Source: an uncultured Alistipes sp. (GTDB lineage Bacteria; Bacteroidota; Bacteroidia; Bacteroidales; Rikenellaceae). Taken from it: a DNA stretch of 46,304 nucleotides. The stretch lies in assembly GCA_944321965.1 (NCBI GenBank), contig CALUNH010000018.1:1-46304 (forward strand), given 5' to 3'. The notes under the pieces were generated by a model. The model was not told the DNA's origin. It searched no databases and saw nothing but the letters and a program-made list of their open reading frames with translations. Positions 1 to 8,866 of the stretch are shown in pieces. The stretch's first letter is position 1; every line of letters begins with the position of its first letter. Both the position numbers and the translations under genes were made by a program.

Positions 1-1
1 G

Positions 2-97
2 AACCTGTTCCCCTTTTTCTTTAAGCAACTGAAACCTCTTGCCGGATCATTTCGGCGCCTTGACGAAATCGAGCAGCACCTGGGCGGTTGCCTATGA
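2..97 (+). CDS. possible C-terminal fragment of an unidentified protein, cut by the window edge
   Basis: An open frame enters from the left edge and ends at TGA 95-97, leaving about 31 residues. These begin with a Phe-rich stretch and continue with a mixed charged segment (LKPLAGSFRRLDEIEQHL) that reads like ordinary protein. Nothing identifies the family. The fragment is short and chance openness is possible, so this is a weak call. Positions 98-236 hold no supported gene. Confidence 0.3.
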   Translation, partial: NLFPFFFKQLKPLAGSFRRLDEIEQHLGGCL

Positions 98-236
98 AAT
101 GGCGCCCGTAGAATATCAAATTCGGAGCAATTTTTTGCGGCTAAGAGGCTGGAAAATCGATCGATCCGGACCATTTGCTGCGGGATCGCGAATTGACGGG
201 TCCGGTGGCTGCCCCTCCCTCTCAGGCTGCCGATGA

Positions 237-271
237 AAGAAAAACGCCTCCCTGTCCGGCAGGGAGGCGTT
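237..271 (-). terminator. Rho-independent terminator of the CoA-transferase gene
   Basis: A perfect 11-bp GC-rich stem (245-255 paired with 261-271) with a 5-nt loop. Read on the minus strand it is followed by a T-rich run (complement of 237-244). It lies 25 nt past the stop codon at 296. Confidence 0.85.
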
Positions 272-295
272 CGTCTGTTTGGTCGCTGCTGAGCC

Positions 296-1615
296 TTATT
301 TGCCCATGTAGCTCTTGATATAGTGGTGGTGCGAACCCCAGCGTTCGAAGGCGGCACGGTCCAGCTCCTCCTGAGCCGACGGGTGCGCAATCGTCATCAA
401 CAGACGGGCACGCTCCTGCATCGACTTGCCGTAGAGATCCACGGCTCCGTACTCCGTAACGACCCAGTGCACGTGGAACCGCGTCGTCACGACTCCCGCA
501 CCGTCGAGCAGCGTCGGGCAGATCTTCGAAACCCCCTTGTTCGTAATCGAAGGCATGGCGATGATCGCCTTGCCGCCCTTCGACAGCGAGGCGCCGTAAA
601 CGAAGTCGATCTGACCGCCCGCTCCCGACCAGAATTTTGTCCCCAGCGAGTCGGCGCTGACCTGACCTGTCAGGTCGATCTGCAGGGCCGAGTTGATGGC
701 CACGAAGTTGTCGTTCTGCGAAATGATGTACGGGTCGTTCGTGTAGCCCACATCCATCATCAGCACGCCCGGGTTGTCGTCGATGAAGTCGTAGACGGCC
801 TGCGAACCCATCAGGAATGTCGAAACCATCTTCCCCGGGTCGGTTTTCTTCGCCTCACCGTTGATCACGCCCTTGGCGACCAGCGGCAGGACGCCGTCGG
901 CGAACATCTCCGTGTGGACACCCAGGTTCTTGTGGTCTCCCAGCTGGCTCAGCACGGCGTTCGGAATGGCTCCGATACCCATCTGCAGCGTGGCGCCATC
1001 CTCGATCAGGGCGGCACAGTGGCGGCCGATGGCCTTCTCGACCTCGTTCGGCTCCGAGAACTTCGCCTCGATGAGCGGCGTGTCGTCCTCGACGAACATG
1101 TCGATTTTCGACATCGGGATCATCGCCTGGCCGAAGGCGCGCGGTACGTGCTTGTTCACCACGGCGATCACATAATCGGCGCACTCCACGGCCGCCAGCG
1201 TCGCATCCACCGACGTGCCCAGCGATACGTAGCCGTGCTTGTCCGGCGGGCAGACCTGGATCATCGCCACGTTGCACGGTACGGCCCCGCAGCGGTAGAG
1301 TTTCTGCGTCTCGCTCAGGAAGACCGGGATGTAGTCCGCATGGCCGCTCTGGGTTACTTTCCGCACGTTCGAGCCCACGAAGAACGAGTCGAGCTGGAAA
1401 ATACCCTCGAATTTCGGATCCGCATAGGGGGCCGGACCTTCGGTGTGCAGGTGGTGGATGTGGACATCCTTGAGCTCGCCCGCCTCGCCGCGGCGGCACA
1501 TGGCATTGATCAGGCACTGAGGAGCCGAAGCTACCGAACTCAGGTGCACATGGTCGCCCGACTTGATGACCTTGACGGCCTCATCGGGCGTGGTGAAATG
1601 GATAGGGTTAGTCAT
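296..1615 (-). CDS. acetyl-CoA hydrolase / acyl-CoA:acetate CoA-transferase family protein
   Basis: A 439-residue cytosolic enzyme of the acetyl-CoA hydrolase/transferase family (4-hydroxybutyrate or butyryl-CoA:acetate CoA-transferase type). Such enzymes move CoA between acyl groups during fermentation and acetate or propionate handling. The family's catalytic glutamate sits in an HTEMFADG motif at about residue 236. The glycine-rich GIGAIPN segment at about 214-220 and the SGAGGQIDF segment near the C-terminus are typical of the C-terminal CoA-binding half. Length is normal. The gene stands alone between its own terminator and a hairpin after infB, so it is probably monocistronic. I saw no clear -7 box upstream. 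Substrate preference (acetate, succinate, butyrate) cannot be told from sequence alone. Confidence 0.9.
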   Translation of the reverse strand: MTNPIHFTTPDEAVKVIKSGDHVHLSSVASAPQCLINAMCRRGEAGELKDVHIHHLHTEGPAPYADPKFEGIFQLDSFFVGSNVRKVTQSGHADYIPVFLSETQKLYRCGAVPCNVAMIQVCPPDKHGYVSLGTSVDATLAAVECADYVIAVVNKHVPRAFGQAMIPMSKIDMFVEDDTPLIEAKFSEPNEVEKAIGRHCAALIEDGATLQMGIGAIPNAVLSQLGDHKNLGVHTEMFADGVLPLVAKGVINGEAKKTDPGKMVSTFLMGSQAVYDFIDDNPGVLMMDVGYTNDPYIISQNDNFVAINSALQIDLTGQVSADSLGTKFWSGAGGQIDFVYGASLSKGGKAIIAMPSITNKGVSKICPTLLDGAGVVTTRFHVHWVVTEYGAVDLYGKSMQERARLLMTIAHPSAQEELDRAAFERWGSHHHYIKSYMGK

Positions 1616-1675
1616 TGCTGCCTAAAATTGCTAAATGGTTAGTCTATCTGTTTGTTCGTTCTTTCCGATAAAGGG

Positions 1676-1702
1676 GCACGGCCCCGGATTCCGGAACCGT
1701 GC
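1676..1702 (-). terminator. probable terminator after infB
   Basis: A 12-bp stem (1676-1687 with 1691-1702, two G.U pairs on the minus-strand RNA) with a 3-nt loop starts 9 nt after the infB stop. The tract after it on the minus strand is only weakly T-rich, so termination may be partial. Confidence 0.55.
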
Positions 1703-1710
1703 ACCGTATA

Positions 1711-4665
1711 CTATTTGCGTTTTACCTCGACCTGCTCGTAGCCTTCGACGATATCGCCGACCTTCACGTCGTTGTAGGATTCGATGTTCAGACCGCAGTC
1801 CTGACCGACGGTGACCTCCTTCACGTCGTCCTTGAAGCGCTTCAGCGAGCCCAGTTTGCCGGTGTAGATCACGATACCGTCGCGGATCACGCGGATCGGC
1901 GTCGAGCGCTGCAGTTTGCCTTCGCGCACGATACAGCCTGCAACCGTTCCGACCTTCGAGATCTTGAAGATCTCCATCACCTCCACCGAGGCGACGATCT
2001 CCTCCTTCATCACCGGCTCCAACATGCCCTCGATGGCATCCTTGATGTCGTTGATGGCGTCGTAGATGATCGAGTAGAGGCGGATTTCGATCTCCTCCTT
2101 CTCGGCCAGCTTGCGCGCCGAGGCCGACGGACGCACCTGGAAGCCCACGATGATGGCGTTCGATGCGGCGGCCAGCAGCACGTCCGATTCGGAGATCTGA
2201 CCCACGGCCGCGTGGATCACGTTCACCTGTACGGACTCCTTCGAGAGCTTGATCAGCGAGCCCGACATCGCCTCGACCGATCCGTCGACGTCACCCTTGA
2301 CGATGATGTTCAGCTCCTTGAACGAGCCGATGGCGATGCGGCGTCCGATCTCGTCGAGCGTCACGTGTTTCTGCGTCATGATGCCCTGCATCCGCTGCAG
2401 CTGCTCGCGCTTGTTGGCGATTTCGCGTGCCGAACGGTCGTCGTCCATCACGTTGAACAGGTCGCCGGCCTGCGGGGCGCCGTTGAGTCCCAGCACCTGT
2501 ACCGGGGTCGAAGGCCCGGCTTCGGTGACTTTCTTGCCGTTCTCGTTGAACATCGCCTTCACACGGCCCGTGTAGGTCCCCGAGAGGATCACGTCGCCCA
2601 CGTGCAGCGTACCGTTCTGTACGAGCACCGTCGAGACGTAGCCGCGGCCCTTGTCCAGCGTCGACTCGATCACCGTACCCACGGCCTTCTTGTTCGGGTT
2701 GGCCTTCAGGTCGAGCATCTCGGCCTCCAGCAGCACCTTCTCCAGCAGTTTGTCGAGGTTCAGGCCCTTCTTGGCCGAAACCTCCTGGTCCTGGTACTTG
2801 CCGCCCCACGACTCCACCAGGTAGTTCATCTGCGAGAGCTGCTCCTTGATGTGGTCGGGGTTGGCCTGCGGTTTGTCGATCTTGTTGATGGCGAAGACCA
2901 TCGGAACTCCGGCAGCCTGCGCGTGGTTGATCGCCTCGACGGTCTGCGGCATGACGTTGTCGTCCGCCGCCACGATGATGATCGCCACGTCCGTGACGGC
3001 CGCACCGCGCGCACGCATCGCCGTGAAGGCCTCGTGGCCCGGCGTATCGAGGAACGTGATCTTCTGACCGTTCAGCTCCACGCTGTAGGCACCGATGTGC
3101 TGCGTGATACCGCCGGCCTCGCCCTCGATGACGTTCGTCTTGCGGATGTTGTCCAGCAGCGACGTCTTACCGTGGTCGACGTGGCCCATCACCGTCACGA
3201 TCGGCGGACGCGGGACGAGATCCTCCTCCTTGTCCTCCTCGTCGGCGATGGCCTCCTGGATGTCCGCCGAGACGAACTCGATCTTGAAGCCGAACTCTTC
3301 GGCCACGACGACCAACGCTTCGGCATCCAACCGCTGATTGATCGACACCATCAGTCCGAGGTTCATGCACGCCGTGATGACCTCCGTCGGCGAGACGTTC
3401 ATCATCGTCGCCAACTCGCTCACGGTGACGAACTCCGTCACCTTGAGGGTCGAACGTTCCATCTCCTCGCGTTCGAACTCCTCGTTCATGCGCTCGGCGA
3501 CGGCCTCACGCTTGTCGCGGCGGTATTTCGCACTCTTGCTCTTGGCACCCTTGGCCGTCAGGCGCGCCAGGGTATCCTTGACCTGCTTCGAAACCTCCTC
3601 GTCGCTCACTTCCGGACGCAGGATCGGTTTCGGGGTATTCTTGTTCTTGTTGCGGCGCCCTTCGCCCGGACGCGGCTGGTTCTGACCCTGGCCGCCGCGG
3701 TTGTTCTGGCCGCCCTGGCTGCCACGGTTGTTCTGACCGCCCTGGTTGCCCTGTCCGTTGCGGTTGCCGCCCTGCGGGCCACCCTTCTGGGCCTTGTTGA
3801 CGTCGACCTTCTCCTTCTGCAGCCGCTTGCGCTTGTGCTTGCCGCCCGGAACAAAGCCCGAAACGTCCATCGTTCCCAGCACCTGCGGGCCCGTGAGCGT
3901 TACCGTCGCCGGACGGAAAATATTGTCCTTCGGAGCCTCGGGTTGCGGGGCTGCGGCGGCCTTCTCCGGGGCCGGAGCTGCCGGAGCTGCCGGAGCTGCC
4001 GGGGTCGCCGGGGTTGCCGTGTGAACCGGAGCCGCCGGGGCTTCCGGAGTTTTCGGGGCTGAGCTCGCCTGCGGGGCCGGGGTTGCGGCCGGATGCGTTT
4101 CTTCCGCCTGCGGGTTCGCTTTCGCGGTTTCAGGCGCCGTGGCCGGAGCCGGATGTGAGGCCGGAGCGGGTTCCGGAACGACCTCCCGTTGCGGAGTCGC
4201 AGCCGGTTGTGCTGCCGGGGCCGGAGCCTCCGAATGGGTCGGAGCCGCCTTCGGCTCCTCCTGGGCGCTTGCGGCGGGTTGCGGGGCCGGGGCCGTCTTG
4301 GGTTTGGGCGAAAGGTCGATCTTCCCCAGGAACTTCGGCTGCGGAATCTCGTCCTTCACGCTGATGACATTGCTTTTGATGACAACCTCCTTTTCTTCCT
4401 CGCGCTCCTGCTTCTTCGCCTCTTCGAGGGTGATGGTCGTCTGTTTCTGGGAGATCCGCTCCCGAATCGAGTCGCGGGCGTTCACCACGCTGCGGTTCGA
4501 ACCGAACTCCTTCTCCAGAACGGCATACGTCTCCGCGTCGACCAGCGTGTTGGGCGACCCGTCGCTCTTGATGCCCTTCTTCTGCAGGAAGTCCGTGATG
4601 GTGTTCAAACCGACCTTGAACTCCTTGGCAACCTGAATGAGCCTTAATTTTCTTTCATTACCCAT
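1711..4665 (-). CDS. infB: translation initiation factor IF-2
   Basis: A 984-residue GTPase that brings initiator fMet-tRNA to the 30S subunit and promotes subunit joining. In order: an IF2_N helical domain (residues 1-55, [13 protein letters not shown]); a long Ala/Pro-rich linker (about 110-240); a Gly/Asn/Gln/Arg-rich basic stretch (about 285-345); a second IF2_N-like domain; then the G domain with G1 GHVDHGKT near residue 490, G3 DTPGHEAF near 540 and G4 NKID near 593; then domains II-IV. It is the last gene of rimP-nusA-infB and starts 30 nt after the nusA stop. The low-complexity linker is normal for Bacteroidetes IF-2. Confidence 0.98.
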   Translation of the reverse strand: MGNERKLRLIQVAKEFKVGLNTITDFLQKKGIKSDGSPNTLVDAETYAVLEKEFGSNRSVVNARDSIRERISQKQTTITLEEAKKQEREEEKEVVIKSNVISVKDEIPQPKFLGKIDLSPKPKTAPAPQPAASAQEEPKAAPTHSEAPAPAAQPAATPQREVVPEPAPASHPAPATAPETAKANPQAEETHPAATPAPQASSAPKTPEAPAAPVHTATPATPAAPAAPAAPAPEKAAAAPQPEAPKDNIFRPATVTLTGPQVLGTMDVSGFVPGGKHKRKRLQKEKVDVNKAQKGGPQGGNRNGQGNQGGQNNRGSQGGQNNRGGQGQNQPRPGEGRRNKNKNTPKPILRPEVSDEEVSKQVKDTLARLTAKGAKSKSAKYRRDKREAVAERMNEEFEREEMERSTLKVTEFVTVSELATMMNVSPTEVITACMNLGLMVSINQRLDAEALVVVAEEFGFKIEFVSADIQEAIADEEDKEEDLVPRPPIVTVMGHVDHGKTSLLDNIRKTNVIEGEAGGITQHIGAYSVELNGQKITFLDTPGHEAFTAMRARGAAVTDVAIIIVAADDNVMPQTVEAINHAQAAGVPMVFAINKIDKPQANPDHIKEQLSQMNYLVESWGGKYQDQEVSAKKGLNLDKLLEKVLLEAEMLDLKANPNKKAVGTVIESTLDKGRGYVSTVLVQNGTLHVGDVILSGTYTGRVKAMFNENGKKVTEAGPSTPVQVLGLNGAPQAGDLFNVMDDDRSAREIANKREQLQRMQGIMTQKHVTLDEIGRRIAIGSFKELNIIVKGDVDGSVEAMSGSLIKLSKESVQVNVIHAAVGQISESDVLLAAASNAIIVGFQVRPSASARKLAEKEEIEIRLYSIIYDAINDIKDAIEGMLEPVMKEEIVASVEVMEIFKISKVGTVAGCIVREGKLQRSTPIRVIRDGIVIYTGKLGSLKRFKDDVKEVTVGQDCGLNIESYNDVKVGDIVEGYEQVEVKRK

Positions 4666-4695
4666 ATGTGTGTCTTCTCCTTTCTTGCTTGGTGA

Positions 4696-5925
4696 TTATT
4701 CGAATTCGGCCTTCAGGATCTCCACGACCTTCTGCGCCTGCTCCAGTTCGAGGTCCGCACGGGCCGCAATCTCCTCCACGGGAAGTTCCAGCACGCTCTT
4801 CGCCGTGTCGCAGCCGGCAGCCTTCAGCGCGTCGATGATCCAGCCGTCGATCTCGTCGGCGAACTCCGTCAGGGCCACGTCCTCCTCCTCGACCTCGCGG
4901 TAGACGTCGATGTCGTATCCCGTGAGCATCTTCGACAGGCGGATGTTCAGACCGCCCTTACCGATGGCCAGCGACACCTGGTCGGGCTTCAGGTAGACCG
5001 ACGCGGTCTTCTTCTCCTCGTCGATCGTAATCGACGAGATCTTCGCCGGGTTCAGCGAACGCTGGATCATCAGCTGCGGGTTGGCCGTGTAGTTCACCAC
5101 GTCGATGTTCTCGTTGCGCAGCTCCTTGACGATCGAGTAGATGCGCGAACCCTTCATGCCGACGCACGCGCCCACCGGATCGATGCGCTCGTCGTAGGAC
5201 TCCACGGCGACCTTTGCACGCTCGCCCGGGATGCGGACGATCTTCTTGATGGTGATCAGGCCGTCGAAGATCTCCGGAACCTCCTGTTCGAACAACCGTT
5301 CGAGGAACTGGTTCGCCGTGCGCGAAAGGATGATCCGCGGCTGGTTGTTGTTCATCTCCACCGACTTGACGATCGCCTTGATCGTGTCGCCCTTGCGGTA
5401 GAAGTCGTTGGGGATTTGCTCGGACTTGGGGAGGATCAGTTCGTTCTCCTCGTCGTCGAGGATCAGCACCTCCTTCTTCCACACCTGGTAGACCTCGCCG
5501 GTGATGATCTCGCCGACCTTCTCCGAATACTTCTCGTAGAGGTTGGCCTTCTCCAGATCGAGGATCCGCGAGGCGAGGTTCTGGCGAAGCGACAGCACCG
5601 CGCGGCGCCCGAACGACGAGAGCTTGATCTCGTCGGCATATTCGTCACCGATCTCGTAGGTCGGGTCGATGGCCTTGACCTCCGAGACGGCGATCTGCGT
5701 GTTGGGGTTCTCCACGGCGCCGTCCTCCACGACCGTGCGGTTGCGCCAGATCTCCAGGTCGCCCTTCTCGGGGTTGATGATGACGTCGAAGTTCTCGTCC
5801 GTCTCGTACTGTTTCTGCAGGGCGTGGCGGAAAACGTCCTCCAGCACGCCGATCATCGTCGACTTGTCGATGTTCTTCAACTCCTTGAACTCGGCAAAGT
5901 TGCTGATAAGATTGAGATTGTCCAT
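4696..5925 (-). CDS. nusA: transcription termination/antitermination factor NusA
   Basis: A 409-residue RNA polymerase-associated factor that modulates pausing, termination and antitermination. It has the N-terminal RNAP-binding domain (1-125), an S1 domain (about 130-200), and tandem KH domains with VGMKGSRI and IGKGGLNIRL loops. A short acidic helical tail (VALTEFADEIDGWIIDALKA) ends the protein. It lacks the two AR repeats that extend the E. coli protein, as is normal in this phylum. It sits between rimP and infB in the conserved order and shares their promoter. Confidence 0.98.
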   Translation of the reverse strand: MDNLNLISNFAEFKELKNIDKSTMIGVLEDVFRHALQKQYETDENFDVIINPEKGDLEIWRNRTVVEDGAVENPNTQIAVSEVKAIDPTYEIGDEYADEIKLSSFGRRAVLSLRQNLASRILDLEKANLYEKYSEKVGEIITGEVYQVWKKEVLILDDEENELILPKSEQIPNDFYRKGDTIKAIVKSVEMNNNQPRIILSRTANQFLERLFEQEVPEIFDGLITIKKIVRIPGERAKVAVESYDERIDPVGACVGMKGSRIYSIVKELRNENIDVVNYTANPQLMIQRSLNPAKISSITIDEEKKTASVYLKPDQVSLAIGKGGLNIRLSKMLTGYDIDVYREVEEEDVALTEFADEIDGWIIDALKAAGCDTAKSVLELPVEEIAARADLELEQAQKVVEILKAEFE

Positions 5926-5963
5926 GGGTTTTTATCTTGTTTTTCGATTTTTGTATTTCCGGG

Positions 5964-6431
5964 TTATTTGAAATCCAGCCACTCCTTCGTGTACTTGATC
6001 TCCGCAAAGGAGTACGAGCGGCTCACCGTCACCAGCTGTTTGCGCTTCTTGCCTTCGACGGCCTGCTTCTCCTCGTAGGAGAGCGTGATCCCTTCGTCGG
6101 AGACCTCGTCGAGCCGTGCCAGGAGCTTCATGCCGTTCAGCAGCAGCACCTCCACCGAATGCCCCGCGAGTTTGCGGTACTGGCGCAGTGAACGCAGTTC
6201 CGAGCCGATGCCCGCCGACATCACCGTCAGCGAGAAATCCTCCGCATCGCGGTCCAGTTCCGCTTCGATGGCGCGGCTCAGCTCCGCACAGGCGTCGATG
6301 CCCACCGACGTGTCGCTGTCAATGGTCAGTTCGACCTCGTTGCCGGGCGTGCAGGTGCAGTCCACGACAAAAAGGTCCGTACCTTCGAGTTTCTGTTCGG
6401 CCAGAGCCGTTATTTTTCGGGTGTCAATCAT
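5964..6431 (-). CDS. rimP: ribosome maturation factor RimP
   Basis: A 155-residue protein that assists 30S subunit assembly. The family core is visible as DLFVVDCTCTPGNEVELTIDSD followed by the conserved acidic SRAIEAELDRD region and the VMSAGIGSELRSLRQYRK motif (S-P-G-x-x-x-x-L equivalent). It is the first gene of rimP-nusA-infB, with 38 nt to nusA. Its transcript has a leader of about 70 nt with a stable hairpin. Confidence 0.95.
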   Translation of the reverse strand: MIDTRKITALAEQKLEGTDLFVVDCTCTPGNEVELTIDSDTSVGIDACAELSRAIEAELDRDAEDFSLTVMSAGIGSELRSLRQYRKLAGHSVEVLLLNGMKLLARLDEVSDEGITLSYEEKQAVEGKKRKQLVTVSRSYSFAEIKYTKEWLDFK

Positions 6432-6456
6432 GTGTATCGGTCGGTTTATCCATGAA

Positions 6457-6480
6457 ATAAGGGGACTCTCGTCCCCTTAT
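6457..6480 (-). promoter_or_regulatory. stable hairpin in the 5' leader of rimP-nusA-infB
   Basis: A perfect 10-bp stem (6457-6466 with 6471-6480) closing a 4-nt loop, between the mapped -7 box and the rimP start, about 25 nt before the ATG. No T-run follows it on the minus strand, so it is not an intrinsic terminator. It could be an mRNA-stability or regulatory element. Confidence 0.5.
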
Positions 6481-6508
6481 CAGCGTTCGTTTTCGTCTTT
6501 CGACACTG

Positions 6509-6539
6509 CAAAGATAGTGAAAAAATCCGAAATACCAAG
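6509..6539 (-). promoter_or_regulatory. promoter of rimP-nusA-infB
   Basis: On the minus strand the -7 box TATCTTTG (6509-6516) matches TAnnTTTG exactly. A TTG -33 core (6536-6538) lies 19 nt upstream, the standard Bacteroidetes spacing. Confidence 0.8.
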
Positions 6540-6561
6540 TTTTGCCTATAAAATAGGTATA

Positions 6562-6606
6562 TAAAATCAGGCTTCGGGCCGCGGTGTAAAATCAGGCTTC
6601 GGGCCG
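6562..6606. repeat. short direct duplication of the 3' end of lpxA
   Basis: Twenty identical bases occur at 6562-6581 and 6587-6606, a 25-bp period. The second copy covers the last codons and stop of lpxA. The first lies just past the stop, so the gene end has been duplicated in tandem without changing the protein. Confidence 0.85.
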
Positions 6607-7383
6607 TGAAGCGTAGGGCTTGATGATCCCGCGCTTCGATTCGCGGATGAACTGGACCAGGTAGTCGCGTTCGGGGCTCTGCGGGATCTGCCGCTCGACC
6701 TCCTCGCAGCCGCTCAGGTAGTTCAGACCGCTCTGGAACAGGATCCGGCAGGCGTCGTGGATCTCTCCGATGCGCTCGGGCGTGAAGTCCCGGCGCGAAA
6801 GCCCCACCTTGTTGATTCCGGCGAAGCGCAGCGTGTCGTTGCGCACGATCACGTAGGGAGGCAGGTCCTGGCTCAGCAGGGCGCCGCCCTGGATCATCGA
6901 GTGGTCGCCGATGTGGACCCACTGGTGGATGGCCGCATGGCCGCCGATGACCACCCAGTCGCCGACATGCACCTCGCCGGCCAGCGAGACGCGGTTGGCA
7001 ATCACGCAGTGGCTGCCCACCACGCAGTCGTGGGCGATGTGGACATAGGCCATCAGCAGGTTGTGCGATCCGATGCGCGTGGTGCCCGTCGAGGCGGTGC
7101 CGCGGCTGATGGTCACATATTCGCGGATGTCGTTGTAGTCGCCGATCTCGGTTGTCGTGGCTTCACCCTTGAATTTCAGGTCCTGGGGCAGGCACGAAAC
7201 CGATGCCGCGGTATGGATCCGGCAACCCTTGCCGATGCGGGCTCCGTCGTGGATCACGGCCCCGGGGCCGATCCAGCAGTCGTCTCCGATGACGACATCG
7301 CCGGCGATGTAGGCAAAGGGTTCTACCGTGACGTTGTTCCCGATTTTCGCATCGGGATGGACATAGGCCAGATTGCTGATCAT
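6592..7383 (-). CDS. lpxA: UDP-N-acetylglucosamine O-acyltransferase LpxA
   Basis: A 263-residue cytosolic enzyme that adds the 3-hydroxyacyl chain from acyl-ACP to UDP-GlcNAc, the first step of lipid A synthesis. It consists of left-handed beta-helix hexapeptide repeats (I-G-D/N patterns through residue ~190) and a helical C-terminal domain. The LLMAYVHIAHDC motif puts the catalytic histidine at about residue 118 (His125 in E. coli). It follows lpxC-fabZ with one base between, so the two are co-transcribed. Its 3' end is partly duplicated downstream. Confidence 0.97.
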   Translation of the reverse strand: MISNLAYVHPDAKIGNNVTVEPFAYIAGDVVIGDDCWIGPGAVIHDGARIGKGCRIHTAASVSCLPQDLKFKGEATTTEIGDYNDIREYVTISRGTASTGTTRIGSHNLLMAYVHIAHDCVVGSHCVIANRVSLAGEVHVGDWVVIGGHAAIHQWVHIGDHSMIQGGALLSQDLPPYVIVRNDTLRFAGINKVGLSRRDFTPERIGEIHDACRILFQSGLNYLSGCEEVERQIPQSPERDYLVQFIRESKRGIIKPYASRPEA

Positions 7384-7384
7384 A

Positions 7385-8776
7385 TCACTTCTTGTTTTTT
7401 ACGACCTGCGCCATCATCACCGCCTCGCAGGCGAGCGTCTCGCCCACGAAGGCCTTGCCCTCGACCACCGCAACGCCGCGGCGGATGGGTTCCAGCAGGT
7501 GGATTTCGAATTGCAGTGTGTCGCCCGGCACGACCTTGTGCTTGAATTTCACGCTGTCGATCTTCATGAAATAGGTCGAGTAGTTCTCGGGATCGGGAAC
7601 CGTCTGGAGAACCATGATGCCGCTGCACTGCGCCATCGCCTCGACGATCAGCACCCCCGGCATGACCGGTTCGTTGGGGAAGTGCCCTACGAAGAAGGGT
7701 TCGTTCATCGTCACGTTCTTGATGCCCGCGACGTCGGTCTTGTCGCAGTAGAAGATCCGGTCGACGAGCAGGAACGGCGGACGGTGGGGAAGCATCCGAC
7801 GGATGTCGTTGATGTCGTAGAGTGCCGGTTTGCGGCAGTCGTAGGTGAAGCGCGGCTTCTCGCCGGCCTTGCGGATGGCGTGCTTCAACTGCTTCATGAA
7901 CTCCGTGTTGGCGAAGTGCCCCGGGCGGGTGGCCCAGACGCGGCCCTTGATGCGAACGCCCAGCAGCGCGAAGTCGCCCAGCAGGTCCAGCAGCTTGTGG
8001 CGGGCCAGCTCGTTGTTGCAGCGCAGTTCGGGGTTGCACATGTACCCGGACTTGATCTCGATATCGGGTTTGTTGAAGATCTTGCGGAGGTGTTCGAGCT
8101 GCTCGTCGGGAATGGGGTTCTCGACCACCACGATGGCGTTGTCCAGGTCGCCGCCCTTGATGAGGTTCATCTGGATGAGCGGTTCGATCTCGTGCAGGAA
8201 GACGAACGTCCGGCAGGGTGCGATCTTATCGGCGTAGTTGTCGCCGGGGTTGAAGGTGGAATACTGGTTGCCGATGACCTTCGAGTTGTAGTCGACGTGT
8301 ACCGACACGGAGAATTCGTCGTCGGGGTAGAGGATGATTGCAACGCCCTTTTCGGGGATCGTGTAGACCATCTTCTCGGTCACGTGGTAGAACGAACGCT
8401 CGGCATCCTGCTCGACAAGTCCCGTTTCGGTGATGGCCCGGGCGTAGGCGCAGGCCGAGCCGTCGAGGATCGGGGTCTCTTCGGCGTCGATGTCGATCAG
8501 GGCGTTGTCCACGCCCAGGGTCCAGAGTGCCGACATGACGTGCTCGATGGTATGTACGCGGTGCCCCCCGAATTCGATGGTCGTGCCGCGCGACGTGTCG
8601 ACGACGTTGTCGCACAGCGCCGGAATCTGGGGTTGACCCTCGATGTCGGTCCGGCGGAACACGATGCCGGTGCCGACATCGGCGGGGTTTACGGTCATGG
8701 TCACCTTGACGCCCGTGTGCAAACCCTTGCCCGAGAACGAAATCGGAGCTTTCAGCGTTTGTTGTTTGGTTGACAT
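7385..8776 (-). CDS. lpxC/fabZ: bifunctional LpxC / FabZ (UDP-3-O-acyl-GlcNAc deacetylase / 3-hydroxyacyl-ACP dehydratase)
   Basis: A 463-residue fusion. The N-terminal part (about 1-310) is LpxC, the zinc deacetylase that commits the cell to lipid A; HRVHTIEHVMSAL supplies metal-binding histidines. The C-terminal part (about 320-463) is FabZ, the fatty-acid dehydratase, with HRPPFLLVDRI, the catalytic His in GHFPNEPVMPG and the Glu in VEAMAQ. This fusion is known in Bacteroidetes. I chose the ATG at 8774-8776 (MSTKQQTL). The open frame extends much further upstream only by chance, across the divergent promoter and the next gene. It is followed directly by lpxA. Confidence 0.97.
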   Translation of the reverse strand: MSTKQQTLKAPISFSGKGLHTGVKVTMTVNPADVGTGIVFRRTDIEGQPQIPALCDNVVDTSRGTTIEFGGHRVHTIEHVMSALWTLGVDNALIDIDAEETPILDGSACAYARAITETGLVEQDAERSFYHVTEKMVYTIPEKGVAIILYPDDEFSVSVHVDYNSKVIGNQYSTFNPGDNYADKIAPCRTFVFLHEIEPLIQMNLIKGGDLDNAIVVVENPIPDEQLEHLRKIFNKPDIEIKSGYMCNPELRCNNELARHKLLDLLGDFALLGVRIKGRVWATRPGHFANTEFMKQLKHAIRKAGEKPRFTYDCRKPALYDINDIRRMLPHRPPFLLVDRIFYCDKTDVAGIKNVTMNEPFFVGHFPNEPVMPGVLIVEAMAQCSGIMVLQTVPDPENYSTYFMKIDSVKFKHKVVPGDTLQFEIHLLEPIRRGVAVVEGKAFVGETLACEAVMMAQVVKNKK

Positions 8777-8806
8777 AAGCGGTGTAGGGTATATATTATT
8801 TGCGCG

Positions 8807-8814
8807 CAAAGGTA
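8807..8814 (-). promoter_or_regulatory. -7 box for lpxC-fabZ-lpxA
   Basis: Minus-strand TACCTTTG matches TAnnTTTG, about 31 nt before the LpxC start. The -33 region is only T-rich. It lies 22 bp from the oppositely directed -7 box at 8837. Confidence 0.65.
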
Positions 8815-8836
8815 TAAAAATTTCGTGAAAAAGCCT

Positions 8837-8844
8837 TATTTTTG
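8837..8844 (+). promoter_or_regulatory. -7 box for the TonB-like gene, divergent from lpxC
   Basis: TATTTTTG matches TAnnTTTG and lies 22 nt before the ATG at 8867. Its position rules out the earlier in-frame ATG at 8825. Confidence 0.65.
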
Positions 8845-8866
8845 TCCGAAATTCCGTGCTGCCGCC

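Noticed and set aside
1699-4062. 787-codon plus-strand ORF opposite infB
   Set aside because: A shadow of a GC-rich gene: infB is unmistakable on the other strand, and this frame is rich in His, Arg, Leu and Val with no domain.
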